DNA of 64,000 bases from Epiperipatus broadwayi (Eukaryota; Onychophora; Udeonychophora; Euonychophora; Peripatidae): assembly GCA_028023455.1 (NCBI GenBank), contig JAQFVV010006238.1, forward strand, positions 4,350,572 to 4,414,571, in the 5' to 3' direction. Shown in pieces: positions 47,645 to 60,759 of the stretch. The first letter of the stretch is position 1, and each line of letters opens with the position of its first letter. The position numbers and the translations under genes were made by a program. The notes beneath the pieces were generated by a model that was given only the letters and a program-made list of their open reading frames with translations, made no database searches and had not been told where the DNA came from.

Positions 47645-48289
47645 ATTTTTATATAGCTCCACCTGCATTGCAGTCATATTCTTTGGTGATTTTCAATTTT
47701 AATTCTTTTCTCCAGTTACTTGAAATTGAAGTGAAAGAATTTGAGAAAGGAATAGATGCTGAAAATGATCGTAGAATAGTATTGGAGTGCAAATAGAACT
47801 ATTTGAAGATATATTTGTGTATATGGAGAAAAAAATCATTCAAAAACTCAATCCAAATCTTTTAAAGTAATTAATATGTGGAAAATATTTTTTTATTATA
47901 TTTACAAGATCAATTTTAATTTATTAATTATATAACTTTAATAATTGTAATAAATTAATAATTTTTGAGCATTTAAAAATAGCAAAAACTTTCATTGGTT
48001 TAACATCTTTATTCTAACTTAGGCTTTTGATACTTCTAGTATCATAATCATAGCTTTATGAATTAATTTAGCTAAAACATAATATTATTTGTATTGTTTA
48101 ATTGTTTGTCAGATTTGCATACAATTGATTTTTTTTTTTTAATATTCAAATCTACTTAATGTGTTAGATGCCATTTTTTGGATAGAGGGGTGCTAGCTTT
48201 TTTATTTAATCATATTTGCCTTTGACTATAGTTCATTCCTCTTTAACTTTTATCTTTTTTTGTCTCTCCTTTAGCAAGACTGCAGCTCA
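47645..48289. other. AT-rich DNA, no gene recognised
   Basis: Nothing recognisable. Confidence 0.5.
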
Positions 48290-49020
48290 TGGTCTAATAA
48301 CTCGAGTGGTATTCATTGTTTTTTTTTTGTACTACTGTAAAAGTAGTTGTGTTGGACCAGTTTTGTGTAAAAGTTTGCCTTAGTTTTTCCATAATATGTA
48401 TTTGAGTAATTAGTATTTCTGCACATGGTTTTATATACTACTGGTATGCAGTCTCTCTAGTTTGCTTATTTTTAGAGATGTTCAGAAGTTTATTTAATGG
48501 AGGTGACCAGAAACTTATGTTGTATTTGTTGGCTTTAATGTTTCTTAATTTCTGTGTGATTCTTGACACATATGGGAAGCTAGTCCATTTTTCTTATCAG
48601 AGCACAGTTTTACCAGGTTCTTAAATTTGCTGTAGAATTTTTTTATGGTAGCATTAATATTCTTGAAATTGTACCCCATATTTATTAGATATTTAGTGTT
48701 ATGCATCTAGATTGTTTTATTGATCTGCTTCAAGTTTATGTAATTTTAAATTTCTGTGGAGAAAACCTTTCAGTCCTGCATATTTAAGAGTTAATAAACT
48801 AAAGTGTGTGATACCTCTCATGTTCATAGAATTCATTTCGATCTTGTAATTGAAAATATTATTCTACTTTTGAATATTTAAATTTAAAATTTTAATATTT
48901 TGATTTTCATCTTCTTTTTCAATTGTCCACATCAAGGAAGCCATCTGTGCTAGATCTTGCTGAATTTGATGTAGAATTTCTTCATCTATACATAGTAGAG
49001 TATCATCCACATATCTTGAA
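48290..49020 (-). pseudogene. Penelope-like element relic (RT C-terminus and GIY-YIG region)
   Basis: On the minus strand a reading frame near 49013 gives RYVDDTLL, the catalytic box of Penelope-like reverse transcriptases. It runs on as EEILHQIQQDL and then WTIEKEDENQNIKILNLNI. This matches the family pattern of a beta-strand 'fTvE.E..gkinFLDl.I' after the catalytic box. Further on (about 48605-48520) FPYVSRITQKLRNI resembles the linker motif LPYV..lseKl. Next comes a stretch with PCAE and QTFTQ spacing like the GIY-YIG endonuclease start. Several stops and frameshifts are present, and the RT N-terminus is not recognisable. Penelope assignment rests on my recall of family motifs; a different LINE is the alternative. 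Confidence 0.5.
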
Positions 49021-49934
49021 TATACATTTATATACAATTTTAATATAAAGTAAACTTATTTTTAAATGTGATTGGGGTGACTTATGATGTATTGATTTGT
49101 GAATTAATTTTTCATATCTTCAATCCAGATTTCAAAACCAAACCTCATTTGGATATTTTCAAGATCAGATGAAAGTAAGCTGAAGACTATATGTTTTTTG
49201 GTCTATAACTACTTTGTTAAATAGCAATCCCTATTTATTTAAGGTCTAGTATTGCATTTTAAATGAATATCTAACAATTTGATTATTTTAAAGATGACAT
49301 TATTGGTTCCAAGTTTGAATACCAAGTCTTCATTTATAAAAGTATGATCCAGAAAATTATCCAGAAATTGGAATTAAACTTCCTCTATTATTCAATGACC
49401 ACTGATAATTTAAGATTACATACAATAGAAAAATTAAGATTAGAGGACTGCATCCATTTATAACTTTTTTTTATTAAATTTGAATTTTCAAAAGGAGTAT
49501 TACTGGAATTTCAGATCTTCTGTATGTGTGAGTTTATGATCAGATTAAAAATTCATTATTTTTGCACATGCTCATATTGAATAAATAATGCTTTGAATCA
49601 TCTTTTTCATTTTTTCCATCTTTGGTATTATCTGTACACTCAATTACGTAACTGCGATTGCTGCTAACATTTTTTTTAAATAAAAATTTTGTTTAAAATT
49701 GTTACTAAGTGCTAAGTTAATGATGATAGTACTTCTTTCTGATAAAATAATAAAATAATTGATTTAATAATGAAATTTGTAGTGTCAGATGCTGAGTAAT
49801 ATATTCACACTACTGATTGTCATTGAATTTGGTGGAGTACATGTGGACATGCAGTCTTTGAATTTAATACCATTCAGATTGTTTATAATACTGTAATTCA
49901 TTATTGTTGTAATAAAATAAAATAATATGAATGG
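49021..49934. other. AT-rich DNA, no gene recognised
   Basis: May include the degraded 5' part of the Penelope-like relic, but nothing I can align. Confidence 0.4.
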
Positions 49935-50056
49935 TTTATTGCTTAAAAGGTCATATAAAAATTCATATGAAGTGTAGAACTAGAAGTGACAGAAATGAAC
50001 CAGGATCATTGAACCTTGAGATCTGGAGTCTGCCACTTTCTATACCATGCAGAGCT
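49935..50056 (-). mobile_element. tRNA-derived SINE, family 1, clearest head (copy f)
   Basis: On the minus strand: CTGCATGGTATAGAAAGTGG (A-box), then GCAGACTCCAGATCTC, which looks like the anticodon arm of tRNA-Trp (CCA). TGGTTCATTTCTG follows as B-box. The tail, AAGCAATAAAC, is the family tail. This copy suggests a tRNA origin for the family. Confidence 0.65.
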
Positions 50057-50150
50057 TTGTTTTAATATAGTTTAATTTTTCTTATATGTAGACTTCAGTA
50101 AGAGTCTAGTTTATGGCAAAATAAAATTGTTTTTTACCATAATTATTATT

Positions 50151-50289
50151 GAAGCCTTTATCTATGATGGTCCCCATTCCCAGACCGGTTTCGAGCTTAT
50201 GGCTCTCATTAGTGAGGAGCTAGGACACTGATGAGAGTCATAAGCTCAAAACCAGTCTGGGGATGGCAACCATCATAGATAAAGGCTTC
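50151..50289. mobile_element. 139-bp near-perfect hairpin element
   Basis: Left arm 50151-50214 and right arm 50226-50289 pair over about 64 bp with a handful of mismatches, leaving an 11-base loop (AGGAGCTAGGA). The arms start GAAGCCTTTATCTATGATGG and contain CGAGCTTATGGCTCTCAT. ATAATTATTATT occurs on both sides, 10 bp outside on the left and 30 bp outside on the right. It may be a palindromic MITE. A related arm fragment lies inside the TTAA element (about 26015-26045). Confidence 0.75.
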
Positions 50290-53200
50290 AGATATTTTCT
50301 CTTGTAGCATTTATCATAATTATTATTAAAAATGATTTTAGATATAGCAAAAATAATGAAAAAAATACTAAAAGCATATTGGATAAGGTGACTGTATTTC
50401 TATATTCTTTATCTATTTTTATTCAATTATAATTTTTTATTTTTAAAATATATTTATATTTAGTCTATTCTAAATGAAATATACTCAAGATATTAACTTT
50501 TTAAACATTATTTTTATATCCTAAAATTGAGCGCATTTTAGGTAATGACCACCATAATTATAACTCCCATGTCATCTATTGTTACGGTAGTATTTATACT
50601 TTAATCTAATTATGCAAATTCTGTTATGATATAAAGATAAGAAAAAATTGTACTATGTATGGATGCAAAAAATTACAAATTAAAGTGAAGGGAAAATTAA
50701 TGTTATCTTGACCATAGTGCTAGGTTTTTAAGCACTTGGGTTATCCACGTTTAATATGGGACATATATTTAAATTTTTTTTAGATTAATGGCTAAAAGAT
50801 AGTAATTATGTGTTAGATATTTCCTTCACCTAATATTAAATATTGAATGTTTTTAAAAATAATTCAAACTTTATTTAAACTTTTCATATATGTTCAATTG
50901 TTAATAATAGTGTACATAACATTCAATATTGAATATTAAGGGTGGAAATAATCCGACATATAATTACTAACAAATCTTCAGACAAATTCTAAATAAGATC
51001 ATCATCAATCTCGATTTTTTTACATATATTTTTTTTTTTGACATCTTTTAAAGATTTTTATGAAGTTAATTTTTTACTTACACATTTTAAAATGTACACT
51101 GGCTGGGACAAAATTGGTCATTCAAGAAGCAAAATGTATTAATACTACTAAGAAACTGTTTCTGGTTCTTATAATATTGATTTCTATTAATATTACAAAA
51201 TTGTTTTGTAAAAGACGTCCATTATAAATAACCTATTTCTTTCTTTTTTTTTTAAAATAAATTATTTTCACAAATCGGTTTTTCATTTCTAAATGTTGAT
51301 AGATTTGAAATTACACTTTTATTCAATAAATGAAATTTTGATTGATACGATTAAAGCAGGAGAAGAAAAAAAACCTTTAAAATGTTATTAATAATTTATG
51401 TTTTAGTTAATCAAACAATTTTTTATTCAACATTTCTCTAATTTTCATCTTAAAGAAAATATTTTTATTTTTTTGTTTTATTATATGTATTAAAGTAAAC
51501 ATTAATCCGTTTAAGATTACTTATCACTTGGATGTTTATCATATTTAATATTTGCTTTGATAATCCATGATGCTTTCTTTAAGCACTGGATACAAATTCA
51601 GTTTGTTACAAGCAGCAATTCATTTGAACACATGCAATTTTTATCCAAAGGATTCATTTTTATTACTTCTTTAATTTGAGATATATAATTAATCTATTTA
51701 TTTATAGATCTTTAATCCATGATGCCAGTATGTGTGATTCTATGTCTGAAAGCAAGTAGTTTATCATCCATAACCAAATGATTTTCATTACTTTTTGAAT
51801 AAAATTTCCTTTATGGAGGCATATTTTAGTTGAAAAATTATTAGTGAATGTTTTTCCTTGCATAATTAAAGACGAGATAAATTTACACTATTGAGACTTA
51901 ATATTCACATATTCTTGAATTAAAAGGAAAACAGTTATTTTACAATATTTTGAAAATAAACATCAGCTACTTATTTTAAGTTAATAGATATAATTTTCTG
52001 ATTATATCAGCTATTTAATACTATTTCCCATTGAAGAAGTCCAGTGATTTTTGTTGAAGGTGTGAGATAGCATTCTATAAATCAATTTCTCTATTTTTCC
52101 ACTAACAGTTGACTATTGTAAATGAGATTTTTTGAAATAAAAAATTGATTAATTAATTAATCCATAATTGTTTTTGGTTTATCCATAGTTATTCATTTTC
52201 TTCTAGTAAAGTCATTTTGCCTACCAAATACCTAGCTGTTTAGTCTAGCCAATCATCATATAGATTGCAATTAAAATGGCTATTTAAACATTTGAACCTG
52301 TTTATGTTCTGACTTCAATAAAAATTTGTGAAGATGGTTTGGATTTTCCAAATTTCAGCTCTTATACTAGTTATCACATGATGTCTGGATTACAGAAATT
52401 CTCCATCATGCATTGGAGTTTCTTGGTTGTTTATGAAATATTGGAAAAGGTCACTCTGCCAGGCAAAATGATAGATATTAAGATTTTTGAATCAGCACAG
52501 TAAACTTTATGAAGGCCATTTAAAAATGAAGAAAAATAATCATTTCAGTCTTTTCCAATTGCTTCACTTTTCTTTCCAGATTTTGCTTTAATATTACAAA
52601 CATTTATTTAATATAAATAAATCATAAAACTATAAATTTTTCAGATGTTTATTTCAATTAATTTTAAACTGACTTCTTAATAAATAATTTATTGTTTAAT
52701 ACATTTTCTAGCATTAAATCAATCTTGCCAAATAAAAATCTAAACACATAAGCTTCCATACACCCATACCCAAAATATAAAAATATAAAAACTGTTTATT
52801 CTGCACGTTACTTTATCTCAAAATATTTTAGTGTGGTAATGTTAAATTTGTAAGTCTATTCTTTATTTCTGTATGAAATTAGTTGTTTTATGTGTTTGAG
52901 CATTGTATCTGTTTATACTATTTGATATTTTTTTAATCCTTAATAAGAATAATGACAAAATATATGACAAAGTATATGCATATATATTTTATACAAGTGT
53001 CAGTAATAAAATCTGCTTGGAAGTTCATTCAAAAATGTTTTATAAAATTATATTTTCACACAAATATTGATATGAGAGACTATTAAACCTGATATTGACT
53101 ATATTCTATGCTATACAACCAATGACAGTGATGAATATACTTGCTTAACTATAAAGATTAAAGCCAATAAATTTTTTACAGTTTTTTTAAATATAATAGT

Positions 53201-54194
53201 CAATTTATAGTGATAGTAAAGTTACAATATATATATATAATCTTAATGCATTTTTACTGCAGATCATCGTCTTCAAAGGCATTCAGCATATTTGTAATAA
53301 GAGTTTTGCAAGAGAATATTTGCTTTTGAAATAGATATTCTGCTTCCAAAAGCATATTAAAACTTTTCAAAGAAATGAGTGAATGAAGTTTGACATTTCA
53401 TAAATTGAGGTGAAATTTATAATGCTATCATAATTGTTTACTGTTTGTATAAAAGGAAAGCTGGAATAAAGTTTAGAGCAACCTAAAGGCCATTAAATTT
53501 TGGGTTCTAAAGTCTTATTGCTATTATTAGTTATGTTGGGTGGGGTGACTCATTTTGCTGTGTTTTTTACAGAAAAAATATGTTGAATACATGTCATACT
53601 AAAATTTATTGGAAATAATGATACTTCTATAAAGTGAACTTTGAAATCATAATCTGTATTTATATTTTTAGAATTCTCAACAGTTTTTTGTTACATAGGT
53701 AGTTAAATATAATAATGCTTCAAATACTTGTTATTTTTCAGCCTGGATTATTCATGGGATCGTGATAGTAAAAATATGCCTGTCTTTAGTTGTTTGTCTC
53801 CATGAAAACTTTGCTTTTTTACGTCCAGTTATTTATCCTGAATCTCAATGTTTTTGAAATTTATTTATTAACTTGTATGTAAGGTTTTATTACTTTAGTA
53901 TTGTTTCTGTTGGTGATACCTGTAATCAGACAATGATGTGCAAAAGTGTTAATCTTTGCAAGGAGTCATTATTGTTTAGGATCCAGCATGATATTCTGCA
54001 ATATGGAGTTACAAGCATATCAATGAAAATTATCAAATACTTTAGCCCTGAGTCATTTGGTACAGGTGGAGAGTGATAGATTAAAAGCTAATGGTTTTAG
54101 ATAAGATTCTCGGTTCGTATCTAATTAAAACTCTAATGGGACTGTTAAACTCTCAATGTGTTACAATGGTGTTTCAACATCTTATGGTGGGTGA
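50290..54194. other. AT-rich DNA, no gene recognised
   Basis: Almost 4 kb without a recognisable feature. A patch near 54050-54126 contains a B-box-like GGTTCGTATC and may be a decayed SINE. Parts of 51600-52500 have slightly coding-like composition on the minus strand, but no frame stays open or matches a family I know. Confidence 0.5.
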
Positions 54195-55750
54195 ATATTT
54201 ATCACCATGTCCATCTATTGTTCATCTACTATAAGATGTAGGTCCATCCAAATTTAATCCAGTTTATCTGATCAATAGCCTCTACTCCACATCACACTAG
54301 AAAACTTCTTTATTCATTCAACTCATACATTTGATCTTTTTTCTGTTATTTACAATTTTTTGGGATTCATTTTAAAACTTCTAACAGTCCACTTGTTATT
54401 ATATCTTTTGTCAACATTTATAGCTCATCTCCACTTCAGTCTTGATTTTTTCAATGATGTTAGTTATACCTGTTTTTTTCTTCATCCTTGTATTTTGTTT
54501 TGATATTTTTCTTGTTAATCCTAACATGAATTTTTCCATACACTATTAAGTGATCTCAAATTCCTATATTGCTTTTTTGTTAATTATCCAAATCTCAGAA
54601 TCATGAGAAAGAGTTGTTAAACATATTGATCAAAAACCTTTTTTTTTTTTTTTCAAACACATAAACATGTTTTCTTTTAATATTATTTTTACCAAAATTA
54701 CTTCAACCATGTTTAATTATATGATTAATATCAATTTTCTTTCCATCTTTATTCATAATCTAACCAAGGTATTTGTAGTTGTTAATTTCTTCTAATTCAT
54801 GATTTATCAGTGTTTATTTACTTCTTCTGAGAAAATCCATTGAACATTACAATTTTTTTTGTTAGCATTTATCTTTATTCCTATTTTTCATCTGATCAAT
54901 TTTGCAATCCTTCTGTAAGCTCTGAATTATTACGTGCAAAAACAATCACATAAAACTAGATGACGTAAAAAATTACTTTTATTTCCTTGCATTCATATTT
55001 TAATCCACAGAATACTACTTGTAAAACCTCTTTAAAAAGTTTGGGAGATATAAAATCATTCTGTCATAACTCTTCTCAATGTTAATCTACTTAGTATCAC
55101 TATATAATCCCATCACTATAGTTGCATTTTGATAAATACTCCTCATTGCAACACCTTGTGTTTATATGTTGACGGTGGAAAGTATTTAATCATTGTGGAA
55201 ATTCTTATATAATTAAATGTCTTTTTATAATTAACTAATCTGAAGCATAATGTCAATTTATAAGTGGCCCTTTGTATGGCTTTGGTCAATAATTAGACTT
55301 GCTTCAGTGTACTAAAAGTATTTTTAAATCTAGCTTCTTTTTTATATAAGTCTGTATTTTTTATTGCTTTTTTTATCACCTTTCTTAAATATTAATATTA
55401 CTACTACATTCTTCCAATCATCTAATACACTTTCATCATTTAGAGTTGTGATATATAACTTTGCCAATAGTTTTCTCATTTTATCACTTATTTCTTTAAA
55501 AATAACAACAATAATTCTATTATTTATCTGAACTATTCTTTATGGTATCATCTCTCTTTTTATTAGTAGTTTCTTTTTTCTAATATTGCTGAAACAAGTT
55601 TTTTCACAATACCACGTTTTATTTTAGAGACTTTTATTGTCTTCTATAACTTTTTTTGCGAATTCGCAATTATATTTTTATTTTATATCATTATTAACTC
55701 TTTTTTATACCATTTTATAAAACGCGAGACATTAATTTCTTTTTAAGGTA
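54195..55750 (-). pseudogene. Old antisense RTE-type LINE relic (copy G)
   Basis: Follows copy C in reverse from its 3' end (near 54195) through the conserved C-terminal region, the YLDQII-type block (about 54760) and the RT entry (about 55375). It ends in the linker upstream of the RT near 55750. It is strongly diverged, with T-tract expansions and no surviving ORF. A segment around 54930-55330, where the RT palm and thumb should be, is the least recognisable. Confidence 0.8.
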
Positions 55751-56241
55751 TTTACGTATTAGATCTGCTACCCGAATCTGCAATGGTTGAATGCCGTATT
55801 CGTCTCCAGTAATGGGGAAGGTGTTTGTGATGGCAAAATCCCATAATAAAAAGTTACAACTACCTAGTTTTAGTATCTTAATATGTTTATTATTTTTGTG
55901 TAAAAATTTATATTTTCCGTATGGTTAAAAAGTTGACAATTTAACACGGTAGAGAATGTCGTGGCAAACATCCCTTTACACACATACCCCCTGGAGAAAG
56001 ATACAACATTCTGCTCTCTCAAACACGAGAAGTAGGTCTAATACGTAAGTACCCTTCTTAATTTTGATTATAATAATGTAATCTTCTTAGTTCCCTATTT
56101 TGCAGTTATTTCAATCTGCCGAACCCTTAATGTGTTTGCATATTCATTATCTTAAATAAATCCGCTTTTTTTTTATTATCGCTATAACAATGCTTGCTTA
56201 CTTTATTGCATACTTGACCAGTCTGATAGTTTCAACTGACC
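55751..56241. other. Non-coding DNA, somewhat less AT-rich
   Basis: Balanced patches (around 55765-55835 and 55950-56040) stand out but match no RNA gene or element I recognise. Confidence 0.45.
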
Positions 56242-56439
56242 AACAACCTTCTATTTTTCTTGCTGGATAAGAAAAAGAAATTTTGAATAAGATATCTGGT
56301 TAGTCAAAACAGTCTGAGCAGTCAAGTATAAATTAAAATAAACAACCTTCTATTTTTCTTGCTGGATAAGAAAAAGAAATTTTGAATAAGATATCTGGTT
56401 AGTCAAAACAGTCTGAGCAGTCAAGTATAAATTAAAATA
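56242..56439 (+). repeat. Perfect 99-bp tandem duplication
   Basis: The segment 56242-56340 is repeated without a single difference at 56341-56439. The unit begins AACAACCTTCTATTTTTC and ends AATTAAAATA. The perfect match in an otherwise decayed neighbourhood means a very recent duplication or an assembly error. Confidence 0.97.
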
Positions 56440-57640
56440 AGCCCTATTATAGTGATGTAGTGGTAAAAGAAAGGTGGATTTATTTAATTGGTTTATAATA
56501 TTCATTGTGTGCATATTTACCCTGTTTATCTTTATCTGTTGACTAATTTTTCTAATTTATTAATTATTCCTTCATTATCTTCCTCATAAATCATTCTGTC
56601 TTATACGTGTAAAGTTTCCAAAGTACAGTAATTTAAAATCATCTCACGTAAATGAGTGAATTTTTGAAATTAAAACTGATCTCGGATGATGATTTGTAGT
56701 CTGTTAGCGCTGCAGATAAATACTTATGATAAGATAAAAGAAAGAATTTTCATTTAAATCAATTTTACTTTCAAGCACTATTTTTTTTTAAATGATTAAT
56801 ATATTCTTGCGAAATGAAAACTTTTTTCTTTTGTTTTATATCTTTGAAATGGTAATTTTAAAATCTCTGTCTTTTTTTTTTTTTATCCTTTTAAAATTTT
56901 CATTTCAAAATGAAAAGTAAAAACCTTTAGGAAAAAAAAATGATTGTGGTTCCAAAAGCAAATTTACAGAGTTCTTATTGGTCTGAGTATAAAGTAAAAG
57001 TTAAATCATTATAAGCTGTCTCGAGGATAGTTTGAACTGCAAAAGATTTGCTGCGAAAGACTTCCTTTAGCTTAACAGTATTGCAATATTTTAATAGCCA
57101 AAATTTATTATCAAATGCATTTTAAACATAAACAAATAGAAAGTCAAAATAATATTCAGTTTAATAAATTATATAATATTTAAATACAAATATAGTATAT
57201 GTGCTTAAGCTAGATGTAATTAGAGGGGATTTGAACACAGTCTTTCAAACTCCTTTCAGTCACCCAAGGGCTTTTAAACATGCCATCATCAGATTTTCAA
57301 TGATATGGATGACTGAAGAGTTGGGGGATGGAAAAGTTTGAAGCATGTCCTTTAAAGTTTGAAGATTTGCTATCTTAATATAAACTAAAACGGCGATTAT
57401 ATTGGTGTGTGGCAGATGATGATCTGGACCAACTGATGCGATGAGTACTGATTCAGCATGAAATATGTATATTCCAAATCATTTATTTTTTTCACATTAT
57501 GTGATCAGGTGTATCAGTTGTATAAGATGGGTTGAATAGCAATGGGGAGTTTGAAAATCTGTGTTCAAATCTTCTCTAATTAAATGAAACTTAAATTATA
57601 TAACGTATTTATAATTAAACAGATTTTCATTCTATATGTA
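56440..57640. other. AT-rich DNA, no gene recognised
   Basis: Nothing recognisable. Confidence 0.55.
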
Positions 57641-57876
57641 GTTCTGCATGGCTTAGTACAGTGGTAGCATAAAGTCCTTGGATTCCTGCTTTTCACTTCC
57701 GATTCTTGAACTTCTTATGAACTCAATTATATACGTACTAATGCAGTTATTTCCAATTCATGAATTTGGGACTTCTGCATGTGTAATCAAGCATTTAGAG
57801 GACGTGAAGATCCTGGATTTATTCCAGTTCATGTACTTCCGGCTCTCGAACTATTTATGAATCGCTGAGCAATAAA
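57641..57876 (+). mobile_element. Two adjacent SINE copies, family 1 (copies b and c)
   Basis: Copy b (about 57641-57725) has GCATGGCTTAGTACAGTGGTAG (A-box region), CCTTGGATTCC and CTTCTTATGAACT. Copy c (about 57785-57876) has TGAAGATCCTGGATTTATTCC and the complete tail TTTATGAATCGCTGAGCAATAAA. A 60-codon ORF across them (57678-57860) is incidental. Confidence 0.55.
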
Positions 57877-58032
57877 TCCATTGGATTATTTTTTTAAATT
57901 ATAAACGTGCTAATAACAGGCACGTTGCATGTACAGTCATATATTGAGAGTACACTGTTTATATAATAATTTGCTTAAATTGTTTATTTAGATATCTGTG
58001 ATATTTGCTATGTTGTTTAACCTAAAGCAGTT

Positions 58033-58130
58033 CTGTAAAGCTTTGCACAGTGGTAGTGTGGAGTGTATAGTTCTTGAATCAATACTAGTTCTGGCACTTA
58101 TTATGTGCAATCATCTTATGAACTTCCATT
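58033..58130 (+). mobile_element. tRNA-derived SINE, family 1 (copy d)
   Basis: CTTTGCACAGTGGTAGTG (A-box region), GTTCTTGAATC and CATCTTATGAACTT match the other family-1 members in order. The AATAAA end is lost. Confidence 0.5.
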
Positions 58131-58622
58131 AGAAGTTCTCTTTTTGTTCTGTTTTAAAATATTCTGCGTGCATAATTTATTCAAATAATATATTTTTATA
58201 AAATCAAATATGAATGAAGATAGGGCAAGTTTGACATGTAAGATTTTACAATAAGTAAAGTTAATAGAGATTTTTCTATCTATGTATTTGTATAAAAAAA
58301 GAATTAATGTTATAAAGACCTATTCACAGAATAAATGATTCTGAATACATTTCTAATATAATTCATTCATAAGTTAAATTTCCAAAGAATTATTTAAATG
58401 AACTTGTAAATAATTCCCACTTTTTGTTATATCAATGCCAGTCGATTTTATTCATGAAAGTTAAGATGAAAGTTAATCATTTTTATCTGACTTCAGTTTG
58501 ATAAAGTAGTGGGATTTGTGTTTTTATATTAATCAAGCCAACTTACAGTTTCAAATAATAATTTAGGTGAAATTTTCATGACTATAATGAGCATGTAAAT
58601 AATTTTATGGTTTATCACATAA
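58131..58622. other. AT-rich DNA, no gene recognised
   Basis: Nothing recognisable. Confidence 0.55.
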
Positions 58623-59362
58623 GTCATCATCATCAACCATTATCAATCCATTGCAGGATTGTCTCCAAGTTCAATCCATCTTCTCCGATCTCTAGCCTCT
58701 TTTTTCCACATCACCCCTGCACACCCTCTTATTTCTTCCATTCATCTCACATGTGGTCTCTTTCCGGGTGTTTTACATTCCATTGTCCGTCTATTATCTC
58801 TTCTAGTAATGTGTCCAGCCCAAAACCACTTCGGTCTTTTAATTTTTTCAGTGAGGCCAGTAACACATGTTTGTTCTCTTACCCATATATTGCATGTTTG
58901 ATCTCTTCTTGTTACTCCCAACATGCATGCATATCTTGTTACTTCTTTGAATGGTCTGAAGTCTCTGTATGCTCTTCTATTATGTGTCCAAGTCTCAGAT
59001 CCATAAGTAAGAACTGGTAAAACACATTTATTAAAAACCTTCATTTTCAAACAAATAGGCATATTTCCTTTTAATATTAAATTATTGCTACCAAAAAGAT
59101 TCCAACCAATTTTAATTCTATGATTAATTTCATCCATTATGTTTTCATATGTAATAATAATCTGACCAAGGTATTTGCAGTTATTAACTTCATCTAACTC
59201 ATCATAATCAGTCTTTTTTTTTTCATATTTTGAGAAAAATCCATTGAACATTACTTTATTCTTTTTAACATTTACCTTTAGTCCTAGTTTCTTATTTTCA
59301 TTTAATGACATTTGCAACATTTCCTGAAGCTCAAGCATTATTTGCAAAAACAATCCATGCAT
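58623..59362 (-). pseudogene. RTE-type LINE 3' fragment, antisense (copy F)
   Basis: The minus strand carries the last ~740 bp of an RTE element. Starting at about 59362 it reads ELQEMLQMSLNENKKLGLKVNVKKNKVMFNG (split here: the block after the catalytic box), then YLGQIIITYENIMDEINHRI and GSETWTHNRRA. It ends at the TCATCATCATC tail (58623). A 206-codon open frame survives. 5'-truncated just downstream of the catalytic box. The endonuclease and most of the RT are absent. Confidence 0.92.
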
Positions 59363-59900
59363 GTGAATTAGTTATATATTTGGACTTGTTTGTTCTGTGA
59401 ATAAGTTAGCATTCTTAATATTGTATAATCGATAAGCTGTAAAGTTATTTACATTCTCATTAAAATCATTAGAAATTTCATCTAAATTAATATTTGAAAC
59501 TATAAGGGGGCCTGATTAATATAAAACCAAAATTTGGGACTAATCAAAAGTTCAGCCTTTTCAAGTGTCAGTGCTTAATTTATATGTTATAACAAAGGTA
59601 AAAGTGATCATCTTTTGTTTGGTGTAATAGATTGGCACTGATATAATACAATGTGACCACTGTTTACAAGTTTGTGTAAATGATTCTTTGGGGATCTAGC
59701 TTGTAAATTACAGGAAGTAATGTATTTGAACTTGTTCTTTATTCATGAATAGGTTTATATTTTTAGCATTTCATATTTCATAAGCTATGCTCATTATAAT
59801 CACAAGAATGTTATAGAGAATATAAGAAAACAAAAGGGTTTTTAGATGTTTAAAAAAGGAGAGCTATAGAAAATGAATATAAATCAAAAATAATTTAATG
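59363..59900. other. AT-rich DNA, no gene recognised
   Basis: Nothing recognisable. Confidence 0.5.
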
Positions 59901-59929
59901 ATCCATAAAAATAAAATATGAAAGGTATT

Positions 59930-60260
59930 ACTTATTTTGAATAAAGAAAGGGGGCAAAAGTAGTATAAGAATTCAGAATATAATTGTGATTTATGCAAAG
60001 ATGTGAGAGTTAGTATTGAACATTTATATTTTTGAAATGTAAGATGTTTATAAAAGAATCAGAATATACTGTATGGAGAATATTACAAATGTAAAAATAA
60101 AGGGAATGCAAGAAGTAGAGATTTTATGATTTAGTTCATTCAGGATTTTAATAATAAAAATAAGGAGTGGAAAATCAGGGCTATTGGAATTGATTTATTA
60201 AAACAGGATAGGAGGACTATACAAATGGTTCAGTATTGGGAGAATGATTTGTTATTGCAG
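59930..60260 (+). pseudogene. LINE C-terminal zinc-knuckle relic (first copy)
   Basis: A broken frame from about 59989 reads NCDLCKDVRVSIEHLYF, then ARSRDF near 60105 and QDFNNKNKEWKIRAIGIDLL further on. The CxxC followed by an EHL(Y/F)F block is the pattern at the C-terminus of several LINE polymerases outside the RTE clade. Several stops interrupt it. The clade cannot be named from this fragment. Confidence 0.4.
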
Positions 60261-60759
60261 ACTCAAAGGGACAATTGAAAGAGAGAAGTAGATATTTTTT
60301 TTAATGTTTTGTTTCAAAGAATGGGAATGTTTATCTTGAGATTAAAGTCCCTGGGCGTGTTCTTTATGCATGGTAATGCCTGACTACATTTAAGTAAAAA
60401 CATCTTACATCACATTTCCATCATGCTATCTAAAAACAGTATTTAATTAGATTACATGTTGAGGTCAACAGATCCCTGAGGCTAGAAAGTTATTAAAATA
60501 TGTAAGATTAATAATGAGAAAATATATTTCTGTTGAGCAAAAATAGAATAAATGTATAGCAAGACTATATCGTGATAACATAATTATAAAGGATAGGAAA
60601 TAAGTGTAAGTTGTTTGGGAAAAAAAGAAGTAGATTTATAGAAATGAATATAAATAAAAACTAGTTATATAATAATAATAAAACAAAAATTGTGAAAGCA
60701 TAGTAAATACTAAATGAAGCTTATTACTATAAACATATTTTTATTTGATGCAAGAACAA

